Below, in pieces: positions 26,501 through 39,026 of a stretch of 64,000 nucleotides of DNA. Origin of the DNA: Trichoplax adhaerens (lineage: Eukaryota; Placozoa; Uniplacotomia; Trichoplacea; Trichoplacidae); assembly GCF_000150275.1 (NCBI RefSeq), contig NW_002060947.1, forward strand, positions 3,526,980 through 3,590,979, written 5' to 3'. Every line of letters starts with the position of its first letter. Within the stretch, counting starts at the first letter, position 1. The notes beneath the pieces were generated by a model. It was not told the origin of the DNA, did not search any database, and saw only the letters and a list, made by a program, of their open reading frames with translations. A program made the position numbers and the translations under genes.

Positions 26501-27658
26501 TGTATTAATTTCCCATCACACAGGTTTACAGCGTAGTGGTCAATCGTAGTGTGTTGCTTAATGATAAATTATAAATCAGGCGACTATACACTGTATACAG
26601 TAATGAAGATAAAGTATAAAATTCTTGCAATCAAGATCGTAATGACAAGTGTAGAGAAAGCACAGTACAAGAACGCACCATATCAATTTACAGTGTACAG
26701 TATTACGGACATAAAAAGGAGAAAAATCAAAATAGTTATACGAATATACCGTATAGCGATATGCTTTCAAGGGATTTTCATTCTATCATATAACTAACTA
26801 CAACAGTATGCTATGCTATTCGAAAATCTGACATTTGTCAAAAAGTTGTAAATCACAAATTTACAGCGAGTACTGCGGTCTAAGGTAATGTTCTGTACTG
26901 TACGTATGAGTATACAGTACTTACCAATAACCCGGAGTTTTTCATAGCAAACGGAAGACCCAATATACCGGTTCCGAGATTGACTTTTACTAAAGTCATA
27001 AATCCTTCCCAATCTCTAATTATATTAGGATTAAAATATGGCAATTACAGTCAGGTAATTTTTAATATTGTGTTGTTACAGTGCTATTAAGATAGTTACT
27101 ATTATAATAATTACATCATATAATGTATGGGAAAACAATACTTTTACAGTAACGGAAAGTGAGATCTTTTTTAATGGACAATAATTTCGTATGAAGGAAA
27201 CATATAATGCAGCGCAATCATTTCATCTTTTCAAAATTAAAAATGCTATTTCACATCAAAGATATATGGTGTATGGAACGAAGAGAAAATCAGTTCTAGC
27301 GTACTAATTTTGAAGGGTAATAAGAAAAATATTATAGCCAATTCCAATTTAAAACCGAGACTGTCAAGTGGTAAACGTAAAGTAGAGAGAGCTAGTGTAA
27401 AAACGGCGGTGTTTCGTATCAAGCTTTAATATTTTAACTTTTCTTTGATTTTATATACTGTACACTGTACAGTACTCGTATATCGACGAAACAATAAAAT
27501 AGACATACTGACCTTAATAATTTGCCTTCATGAACGGTGTCAGTTCGTTCGTCTTCCGGCAGTAATTCTTCGCATTCTTCAGAGTTGATCTCTGAACCAT
27601 ATCCAACGTTATCCACTGGGTTTAATAAAGGTTTACCTAACTTGTTATCATCATTCAT
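23545..27658 (-). CDS. SLC36-type amino-acid transporter, paralogue A, complete
   Basis: Nine exons: 27658-27513, 27015-26925, 26410-26322, 26100-26017, 25324-25240, 25058-24798, 24653-24487, 24176-23995, 23837-23545; phases agree and give 465 aa. The APC-type carrier has the SLC36/PAT signature VNLGTGILGLPFAMKNSGLL in TM1, THCMHMLVTSSQ in TM2, YGFCATYILFMAENLKQ in TM3, and then alternating helices up to a short C-tail. Family members move small neutral amino acids with protons at the plasma membrane or lysosome; substrate here is unknown. The N-terminus contains ECEELLPEDE, an acidic dileucine motif typical of lysosomal sorting. It is the downstream copy of a tandem pair with 30644-35801. 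Its start is the ATG at 27658: the position aligned to the paralogue's first ATG reads AAG, so this copy starts seven codons later. Confidence 0.93.
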
Positions 27659-30643
27659 TTCGATAGTATCGAATGCCTTGCTAATACGTGTACAAGCACC
27701 ATTAAATGATATGTGAACAAATACCAATTTATTACTTCAAACCGCGAAGTTTCGACTGCAAATTTTATCGCTAAAATTGAAGATGCGGGTTACACCCGTA
27801 TTCTCACGATTAAACTAAGAATTTGAAGCCAAAAACTGTAAAGCAGCAGTGTAAAATGCTAATGAGATACAGTCCATAGATTTAACGATCACGATCATTA
27901 AACATAAACCAGAAGCGGATAAAATCCCTAAACTGCATCTAATCCACTTTAATTAATATCACTGTGTTATATATGGTGATACAATACAATATCTGTAATA
28001 TGATTGATTGAAACTTGTGACATGTGACCCACAGCTAGTAAGATGTCGCGTATTGTGGTATCCAAGATGATTGATAGCTTGTCCTCCTTTTTAAACTTTC
28101 ATTTGCGAAATCGAATCAGTTTATGAACCTAGCAGTAATACTTGATGCAGCATGTTTATGATCGCAAACATAGAGGATTATTAACTCTATTCCAGTACTG
28201 GGAGACTATGATAATAAAGTGTAGGTAATAGCAAGATTAATTTACTGGTTAATAGACGCACGTAGTAAATTTAGTTTACGGACGATGCCAAAGGCCACCC
28301 CTTGATGAGTGATAAATATCTATAAATAATTTAATTTAATTTAATACTCAGGAGACCCTAAATTAGAGTCGCTAGTAGAAAAGGCTTATAGTTGGCCCAT
28401 ACATGGACTACAAGAAATATTTGTAGTCTATGGTCCACGGTAAGGTACTGTAATCTATCCAGATCTTTTACACAGCATGGTCAGCGTGGTATATAGAGTA
28501 CCGTTACAACCAGTCAATAACGAACTAACGCTACTCACTGGTAATACTGTCAACAAAGACAATAAGCAGACAGCGTACACGCCCAAAATATCAGTTTGCG
28601 AACTGTGATTGTATTTACTGAAAAATAAATGGCAATCAACGATGTAGTACATCGTAATTCTTGAGCTAATACGGACAGGAAAATAGAAAGTTGTATGTGT
28701 CGTTGTTATGTATTATATTGTGACACTAGGTCAATAATACTTGACAGAGTTAAACACGTTAAAGTAGCTTTAAACACAAAATCACTTTATTCTCGATTGC
28801 CTTCCCATAAATTACTTATGATAAGTATACTGCATCAGAGTCATATGCATAACAAGTCTTATACATAACATACGTGGTTAAAAATTAGCGTGAAAATATC
28901 AAAGCTGGCTGCATCTACCTGTATTCATTTTAAGGTTTTGATTGAAAACCTACTTTTATGCGTGTGTCACCTACAATTTGGAATTCAAATCTAACGTAAA
29001 GTGTACTAGCACAATATGCTATCACTTCGCTGACAGAGACGTTGGTACTTTGTACAGTATGCAGTTTTATATAGCAGCTAAGGTAGATAATCAAGTTAGA
29101 TAATCGATACAGGATAGCAGAAGAGGTAATAAATTAGTTAAGCGTAGTAATATCCGCAGTTATAACGTAAACTACCCCGTTAATTTAATATATTTTATCA
29201 GATCTAAATTTATGCAACGTACACGATCGTATTAGATACTATAGAACATAACGTAAAAAATAAAATAGCTAGTATCGCATACTCACACAAATCGCTACTG
29301 CATAGTATATAAGTTTACAGTAATATATAACAACCAGGATCAGAAAACATTTCTTTGTATTTTTACCAAAATTTTTTGGTAGCCTTGTAATTACGAGTAA
29401 TGATTTTATGCTAAATACAGTACTAATCTTTAAGTCAATTGTGAATTTTGCGCCGGCATCACCGTGCTGCTTCTCATTTTTATATTACCAACAATAAAGT
29501 CGAAAGCATCTTAAATGAGAAAAGGAAAATCTTCCATTCTGCTTAATAAGCTATTCGCATATGAAAGCAAGAACTTTTACATGTAAAAAGTCCGCGATTA
29601 CATATTAAATCACTTAAAACTACACACTCTTATGTCAGATATACGACTAATGTTATTTTATATGATGTAATGTATTAGTAATTGTCATATCTAATGACAC
29701 GTATTTTACTAGCGTGGAGAAGATATGTTATTGTAATGTTCAACTCATTAAATTACACATTAATACAATATTACAACAGATTATACTGTGATTATATCGC
29801 TGCTACTACAGCTTATCACCATTATTAGATTATTTCTAGTTTAAACTAGGCGCTGAAAGATAATATTACATTAAATAACCGTTATCAAATACTTTGAGAG
29901 TTAACCCTAATTCACATAACTTATAATTATATTAAAATTAAATTATTGCCAATTCATGAATCACGATACAAATTTTCAGTGAATTATTTAATGATGGTAA
30001 ACAGTTGTTTTTATGAAAGAATTATCTGCAAAAAGCAATGATAAAAATACGCGTACGGGAATATAGGTGCAACGGATTAAAGGTGAGAATACGCATAGTA
30101 GTAATGGGCAGTAGGAACTCCAAAAGATACTATAGGAGCTAGTTTACATTATAAGTGAAGATCACTGCACGTAGTGCGAGAGAGGTGAGAAACAGAAAAC
30201 ACGCTATGGTATAAGCGTATATAAAGAGCTACTAAGATCTTCTAGTAGCCTATGGCTGTGTATATATTTATTCAACCAAGTAACCTACCAATCCGCAAAA
30301 TAGACTTAATAGAGTGACAAAATTACCTTTTAACATTCACTTAGAATTGCATAAATAGAGAGTAATAATATGCTCGTAAATAGATAATTCCAACATTATC
30401 CGTATATACAGCAAAGAAAAAGAGTTAAAATCATAAATAGTGAATACTAGGCCGTCAGTATTACCTCATTTTTGCCATTATTAATTACAGCAATCAGAAA
30501 GTACTCTATATAATAGATTGTACAATAACAGTATCTCATACAAAGATGCATATAGAATCGAAACGATCTGTATACTGCTGTCGCCATAGTCGCAGTTAAA
30601 TATTAAACCTTCAATCAGAAATTATATCTTGGTTATCAGAGTT
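27659..30643. other. Interval between the two SLC36-like genes
   Basis: About 3 kb with no assembled gene. The left part should contain the promoter of paralogue A. The right end, about 30440-30643, is 3' flank of paralogue B and resembles the flank of paralogue A at 23360-23544 (shared CAGTTAAATATTAAACC and ACTAGGCC). The minus-strand frame at 28455-28652 has no family resemblance or splice partners. Confidence 0.5.
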
Positions 30644-33600
30644 TCAGTTCTGCGTAACGTTGGCAAAACCATGTTGATGATTTGTATGATTTCCGAAAGC
30701 GAGAACTAATTGATATACAGATAGCCCCGTTCCAGCGACGCAACATAAGCAACCAAAAATGCCAATAATAATATCTTTCGCAAGTATCCAATAGGAAATA
30801 GAAGAACGGTACGAGTAATCCGTTCCAATCTTAATTATAGCAGGAAAAATTATACACAACATACTGCCTAAGAATGCTCCCAGTAATGAAATAACTAGAC
30901 CCAGCTTAGGAACTGCAATGGCCATAGCCGCTGAAAAAATATATACGAAACCATATTAATGTGAATTTACTCGCTAAAATTTTGATACTGAATTCATTGG
31001 CACTTCATAATAGCCGGGCGAGTATTGCTAATGTGATATTCTATGCAGTAATTAAAGTAATTACCGGTACCTCACAGAGTATATCGTGCACATATAATGT
31101 ACCGCTAAAGTAGGATATTCTAAAGCTGTTTTATGCTTAAGATCTTATCGATTATAGAATCAAATTCAGAAATGCTCGTATGCTATTTACCTGTTACAAT
31201 AACCATTAGAGTTCGATATGCTAGATCAATTGATGCTATTTTGATCTCGCTAGCTTCAGCTAATACAGTACGTTTCCAATATGTTATAAGGAGATTTGTT
31301 GGGACGTAGAATTGTAGTAGGTATGAGAAAAAAATACTGGTGGCATATAAACCCCGAACGCTCAGATATAGACTAAAAAATAGACAGAGAAATTGTTAGC
31401 ATGATCATTCTTAAGCATCTACTTCATAAAGAAAAGTTGATTGCTGTTAAAAAACGATTTTTTTGCAATTAAGATATTCAAATATACTACCATGGTACAG
31501 TAAAACAAAGATTAGAAGTAACAATTCTATACTGATAACTTTGATACATGTACGATAATAAATAAAGACAGTAGTAATTTAGAGGTTGGATAGGTAATAT
31601 AACCAAACTAATGATAAGTAATTTTAGAAAAATGAAGAATGCAAAGTGCGAACTTTTATAAAAATTTTCCCAGATGAAATACTGTCTTTGCAATTTACTT
31701 ACGGTGTTCTTGGTAAATTAAGTGTAATGCTGCCCTTACTGTGGGAGCCGTAACGAAGATAACCTCCTACAGCCATCAACATGTAGCAGGTTGCTGTAAA
31801 AATCTGCGCTGCCCACAAAATTTTACCAAAATTTTGTGGCTTTTTCATTCTATTTTCTAGTGGAAGAACCTATGACAGAAACAATTCTGTCTATAAACTC
31901 ATAAACAGGTTTCATGTTTACGTTACTTTTATCTAATCCGTATTGGAAAGTATCTGTAGAAGAGCTAGGACAATAAATATTATAATTCCATCTACAATAA
32001 AGAATAATACTCACCATACATATGCCTTCAAAAGCAAAAATGATAGCTCCAATCGACAAAGGAATAACATTAGGGGATGCAATTAATGGTAGCTTTTCTA
32101 TATGATGGATACCTTGAAAGATGTACTGGTAAATAATGATTAAACCAATGACCAAGCAAATATTTGCGAAAAATGAAAAATAAGCCAGGATATCTAGTGA
32201 GCGGATGTAACTGAAAATTATAAGTGGAGGTACCAGTAGCAATATCCATATTCTTACGTCAAAATGACCAATTAACTAATTGTATAAAGAAATATATGAT
32301 TGACTCAAGTTAAATGGTTCCTATACATGGAGTACATACAATATATCAGGTCTAACGTTAAAACTTTCGATATACTCTGACTTATCAACTTTACCAATCT
32401 TTTGTTTTATAACATTACATGATATTGTAAACCTATGGGATTGTTACTTAATTGAAGGCTGTTAAGTAAAATCTTTTTATACCTGTTTAAGATTTTCTGC
32501 AATGAAAAGTATATACGTGGTGGAAAAACTGTACTGTAGCAACCATATAGCACAGTTAACGAGTTTTCTATTAGGAAAGTTATAAAATAAGCATTGTAGG
32601 CTTAAAATTAGGTGGATATACGTAGTTCTACTTTTAAGTCATAGTTATAAAACTTTTATAAGGCATTATTAGTTAACTGCGTGACAATCCAAGTATTAGT
32701 TAAAATGAACATGATATTTATCTATAAATTTTATCAAAATTTACGCGAAAATTTCCATAAATACAGCATGATCATTCGATATCTTTATTATAATTATCAA
32801 GACTGGCAAAAATTTTTAGAGTACCTCACTCAATAAGTCATTTCCTTCATAATAGCTTTAGTAATGAACAGTTTGGAAAACCTTATGTAACTCGCTAACT
32901 TATCTCCGGTGAATAATATTTACATATCATCGATATAAGGTAATAGTAAAGAATGTTTTTAAAATGATTAAACTAGAATTTTTATTTACTTTGCAAACAG
33001 TACTTTCGACATTATAGCAATTTTATAGAATTATGATTTAAGCTCCTTAATATCTCTTTATTTAAAAATATCATAAAGTGTGTTTTAAAATCCTTAGCGC
33101 ACAAAAAAGTCGGATTTTTATATTATGTAAAATTTGCGTCTTTCACTTTTAAAATGTTAGTTCAGATTGCAATTCTAAACATATAATAGTTTACAATTTA
33201 AATAATTCAGTAAAAGAAATACTATAATGTCCAGCTTTGCAGAAAGTATAAGATGCTATAAAACTGCGTTTATTATAATAACATTCTTAACTAACCTAAA
33301 ATATTGGGATTTCTTTGGAAAAACCTTATCGATACTTAATTCAGCAGTTTTTCCATAATCGGCACATGGAGTCTTGATACTGAATTAGGTAAAATTATTG
33401 CATTAGTGGATAAATTACGTTCAATGATGTGGTTGTAGATGCATCATAATTATTTAAATTTTAAATAAGATCCAAAATGATAAACATTTAATATTTTCTG
33501 CCGCCATTTATATGCAGTAATAGTGTAATATTTGTAAATAAGCAATTGAATATGTTTAAATAAAGATTTTTAATGTAAAGACTTACTGTTTGCTGATAAT

Positions 33601-35801
33601 TTGGCTACTAAGAACCAAGATATGCATGCAATGAGTGGATGTGATGGCCATAATCAGAAGGAGTGAAGGTCCAAACTAAAACACAAGAGAACATTTGTAG
33701 CATAGATCGTCAAGCAATGCTAGTGATGTGCTATTAATCTAATCTGAAATTAAACGTATATGTTACATTGGATGAGATATAAACAGGAAAATACTATATT
33801 GCCGTCAAGATTTACATTACCACAACAAAGATCAGTGAACTGAATATTTAAGCTTTTATCAAATATTGAATGCGATATCATAGATTTCAGGATAGAAGTT
33901 TGGAACTCATATATTAAAACATCAAAGAATTTGTAGTTTATTACTTTACTATAGGATTGAATGTGGTTGAATTAATTTTCAGCTAGAATTTAAATCGACA
34001 GGAAGCCGAAAAGGGGAAATTCGTTGTATATTAGTGATATTACCATCAATAGTGGTGACTGGTAGTATTCCTTATAATGAAAAATAATATTTTATTTGTC
34101 GTCGTAAATATTTTGTATGAAAGTCATATCATTCGATTCCAATGTAGCGTTATATATGATGATATCGAAATTAACTTTTATTGCATAAAACTTAACCGTT
34201 GGACAGATTTAGCAAATGCTCAGTAACAGTGGCAACACTCATAATTTAACAAATTATGCAATCGACTGGCGGATATTTTAATATCGATTATTGAATGCCT
34301 AAATAATAATGTGCTAATATACAGTATTGATAATCATGGATAGTACTGGTAAAATATGTATTACTTAACATTATCTGTTAAAGAAATTCATAAATTTAGC
34401 ATTATGAATGAACTAACTACAACAATAAATTGATTACTATAAAAATTTAATCTATTTATACGCGATGCGATGGTATAACTGTCTAGTTAAAATAAAAAAA
34501 ATTCGGTATTGGTAAATTAAATCGTATGTATTATTGGATGCACTGCAATAGGGAGCAAAGCAATTTGATCGCACCATCTTTACAGCTAATACTATATCTT
34601 ATATTCAACTGGTTGCATCACTGTCAATCAATTATGCTGCTGTAGATAATCTATAGACAGCTTAATAATTTGTCAGTTATTATACTATTATGGAAGATAG
34701 GGCGACAGGTCCTTAGTGGTTACTATATGTATCGTGAAGGTGTTATCGGGTAAAATTATCATAACCAAGGAATAAAATGAGGAACTATTTCAGTGAATAG
34801 TATTTGTGTAGGTTTATCAATTAAACTATGTATCGCGGTGAAAAATATAAGTAAGATAAATAAGTTTATCGCAGTACCACAGCTCTGTACACAAACTACC
34901 GCATTTTTAGTTATACTAATGTCGTATAATGCTCAGTAATGTATATTACTTAAAACGGAAAAGCAAAGATTCGCATACAATGTTGTAGAATAGTAAGAAA
35001 GAGAAATATACCACTAATCCGGCGTGTTTCATAGCATAGGGCAGAGCCAATATACCGGTTCCGATATTGCCTTTTACCATACTCACAAATCCTTCCCAAT
35101 CCCTAATAGAATATATATGTACAATAGATAGCGGGATTAACTATGGCAATCGCAGCAATCGTTATATATATATTACTTAATATTTTGATGTTACTATAAC
35201 GGTTATTGTAATAATAGTTAACAATATCATACAAGATATAGAAGAATCACATATTATAATTTTTTATTTTACAATAACAGAAAGAGGGATTTTACGATTT
35301 ACGTGCGCTACGATTACAGGAACAAATAATACAACAAGACAATTTTATTTACTGAAAAACCGTATTATATTAGAGTCCTTGCGCTTCTATTAAAATGTGG
35401 CATAGATAATATAGAGACAAAGTTAGTCTTATAGTCTATATGTTACGATAAATTGAACGATAGCACTACAACATTGCAACTAATTTCGTTGTTAATACTG
35501 CATTAACAAGTAGAGTTTGGCCGTAGTTCACTATATGATAGCAGTTAATTTGAGAAGCAAAGAACGAAACAACAGCGTTTGTAATCTTCTAAATTTATGA
35601 AATAGTGAAAATAGGAGTTTTATACCTCAAAAGATTGCCTTGATCAGCGTTACAACTTCGTTCATTCTCCGGCAATAATCCTTCGTTCTCATTGGTGTCT
35701 ATATCTGAATATTGTCCCTCATCTTTATTGCTATCCTCTGGATTTGAAAGATATTTATTCAACTCGCCATCATTATTCATTTTAGTAGTATCGGACGCCA
35801 T
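30644..35801 (-). CDS. SLC36-type amino-acid transporter, paralogue B, complete
   Basis: Nine exons: 35801-35626, 35102-35012, 33675-33587, 33379-33296, 32567-32483, 32275-32015, 31869-31703, 31372-31191, 30930-30644; 473 aa. Exons 2 to 8 have exactly the same lengths and phases as in paralogue A, so the two arose by tandem duplication. TM1 reads VKGNIGTGILALPYAMKHAG, closer than paralogue A to the animal PAT consensus I recall (GNIGTG). TM2 contains STHCMHILVLSSQ, and the sixth exon has LLLVPPLIIFSYIRSLDIL. The last exon ends NVTQN before TGA, giving a slightly shorter C-tail. The cytosolic N-terminus has ENEGLLPENE, again an acidic dileucine motif. Role inferred from family: proton-coupled transport of small amino acids, possibly out of lysosomes. 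No breaks were seen. Confidence 0.93.
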
Positions 35802-38800
35802 GATTATCTTCCGTAATTACAAGTAGTATTAATTGCGAGAAGGAATTTCAATCTATCATCAAAAGTTGAGTTGAGCCCTGAGGATTCGACTAATAATTTT
35901 AGTGCTAAAATTTCGATACAGATTACACTCATACATTCATAACTAACTAAAATTACTAATAATTAGAATTGAAAAGCAGGGTCCAGATGACCCTGTGTTA
36001 CAATCTATGACTTTATCTGTCACTAGCTTCTAAACTTGTTATAGTACGATAAGGAGTGATTCTTCCAATCTAGCAGTTTCCACTTCAAATAGCGTTGTAC
36101 ATTAAGTAATTTACTGCTGATTCAATATACGTATTTGCATAGATTAATAACTAAAATAATTATAATTATATTATAATCACGTATGCGCAGTGCACTACTA
36201 ACTGCGGCAATATGATGGTGATTATGATCTTTTTATGGACTAATCAAATAATGGCAATTATAGTACAATCGAAGTACAGTTCTGCAGACTGTAGTCTACA
36301 GTAATGGGTTGGCATGCATTATACATATATTGTTGTACTATACCGTCATATCGCTGTATCTATGCCCTTAGGGCTTAGGTTCTAAATACATCCAAAAGAA
36401 TGAATCAGTCAAGAGTATAATTGCGACGTCGATTTGTAAGCAACGATGCGGGATAACTAGCGGTAAATAGGATAAGACAGGCGTGGACCTTAGCTACAAA
36501 TCCCCAGAACTTTTGTAGTAAATGCACGACTAGCACAATTAAAAAGAATTGTTTAAAAAATTTGCTATTTGTTAACCTAACCGTCCGGTATACATCAGTG
36601 CAGTAATCTCAAGTGATGTTGGCAGAACCACTAAAATAATTAATTACTTTACAGTTTCTTATATATAGATACTTTTTCTTGCATAGGTCCTAGTGTTGAC
36701 GGCCTAGCTTTTCTGTTCTACTCTACTATTCTTGTAATAAGCAGTGCAATAGACGTAATAAATCCATTAATAGGGAAAGAAACCAATTAGTTCGTATTAC
36801 TTATAAGTACGAAAAGATTTTGGAAAAATTTCTTTTTAGTGTAAAGATGTTAAATGAGCACATTATCGTAAACCGTCAGTAAAGCGACGGGAGTTTGCAC
36901 TAGTTTATTATGAATTATAATGATGTACCGTACACCTTTTCCGCCTTTGGAGTTATAATTTTTAATCCATATATCGATAGTAGCGTTAGACGATATTTTA
37001 CGAGTACTATCTTAATAAAGTAGACGGCCTAATTTTCTACCGTGATTGCAAATGAAAAAATTTTACCACGATGAATTAATTGCAGGCCACTATACAGTAA
37101 AGTAGATTCCAATTTGAGCCTTAATTGAAGTCGGATCATATCTGATATGGCTGGTATCACACAATGACATATTTCTTTCCATGTTCTTACTTATCCAATG
37201 GCGAAGAATAATCTGCTATGAACTAGTGAAAATTCAGACTGCACGTTAATCCTGAAAATATACACTCCCTATCTCGTACTGAAAGTCACAATTCTAAACT
37301 AATTGCACCATTTATGATCTCCTTTTATTAATTATCGATACTAAATTATATTAATAGCATCTTGCACCAGGAAATGAATTTTCCTGACTGCATTCAATGA
37401 ATCATGACGTCAGTATATATTACACAGGGACGTTTATCAAGAAACCTTATAAGATTGTATATATATACAAATGATACCATTGGATAAAAGCCATAATATA
37501 TGTTAAGTATACAAATGATATTATTTTATACAAGATTATGTACGCGTATTCATAAAACTATCGTATTTGGCGACTTGCATCATTATAGGCGAGACAAAGT
37601 CATGTTATTCTAATAATATTTTGATCGTTAAATTAGTCGTTTGATAAACGATCGCGAAAGATTTTAACTGTAGATACTGTAGCACATCACTGACACTAAA
37701 GCTAATAATAAAGATCGCTACTATAAATTCGTTTTGAACTATTGTAGATATTGAAGAAATAAGAAGTTGAAGAATCGCGATCAGATATTTCGTGAGATAA
37801 TTTTATTATGTCTCCACCTAACTTGCAGTCGAAATTAAATTGTTACAAACTTACAAATAATGACGAAGTGTCGCAAAATTTCAAATGAATTAACTTATAA
37901 CCTTTTCATATTCGCTCTTATTTTAATGAGAATAAACAGTTATTCTTATGAAGAATTACCTATGGAAATAACTCCCAACATGGAAAGGGAAGTACTCGTA
38001 TAACACATTTAGACTAAAATAGAAATATTTTTCTATCTAATAACGTAGTCTATCCGCCACTAGAAATACGATCATTTCTCAAATAATGGTCTTAGAATAT
38101 ATACCTTTCACTAGTCCTGCAATCTACTTTGCTACGGGCATATTCGATATTAGACATCGTAACGCTGTCAGCATATAGAAATATGCAAGAATTCACAGAA
38201 GTGTGGATGAAATCTTATACCAATAATCATTTAATCTGCCTCAATTATTAATAGCAAAAGTAATGTAAGGTATCAAGATATACGCCAGTCGCTAAATTAT
38301 GCTATAATTTTCTAACTTTGACCATTATCTATCATAACGTAGCATTAGGTGAGCATTACATAAAGAACAGTAGAACAAGAGAGAATACGTGTATGTTTAA
38401 AATTAAATTTATGCTAGAAAAATGACTCATGCTACTATTATTGATATGAAATATCAACATTTTATAAATTAGTCACGCGAAATCGGCAAACTTGCTGTGT
38501 TACTAGGTCATTGCATGCTATGTAGTCGTCTACGTACAGTGTGACATACAAACACGCTGCGCCTGCTTACCTGCCTGAGGTATGCATTTAATAAAGCAAA
38601 TCTTAGTAACTTTGCATATGCCTGAAAGTACGAAGAGAGCATTTTATTTCAATTTATTTCTAAAAGGAAATAATGCAAATCCTCAATTCTAAAAGGTAGT
38701 ATTGAAATACTTTTGAAATAATTGACAACAAAATCATTAGGATCTTCTTTGATCATTAGTCTCAACGATCACATGAATAGACTGGCGCTTGCATTATTCG

Positions 38801-39026
38801 TAATACTGTAATTGTATAGGTGATATAGTGGTCTAAGTACATCAATTGATTCACATTACATCATCGCTCATATTAAGTTGAAAGTAGAGAATTTAATTTA
38901 CGATATCTACATTCGTTTTTGTACAGCTGGGTGGTCGCGATGTCACGAAAGAAAAGAATAATCCAGAGTGACTGCCTAAAATAGTAATACTTTAATAAAA
39001 AATTACTAGCACTTGCTCCTACACGA
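35802..39026. other. Intergenic interval, 3.2 kb
   Basis: Upstream of SLC36 paralogue B and downstream of DNAJC8. No coding exon, RNA gene or long repeat was recognised on either strand. A short duplicated motif, TATACAAATGATA, occurs near 37460 and 37508. The promoter of paralogue B should lie just right of 35802. Confidence 0.5.
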
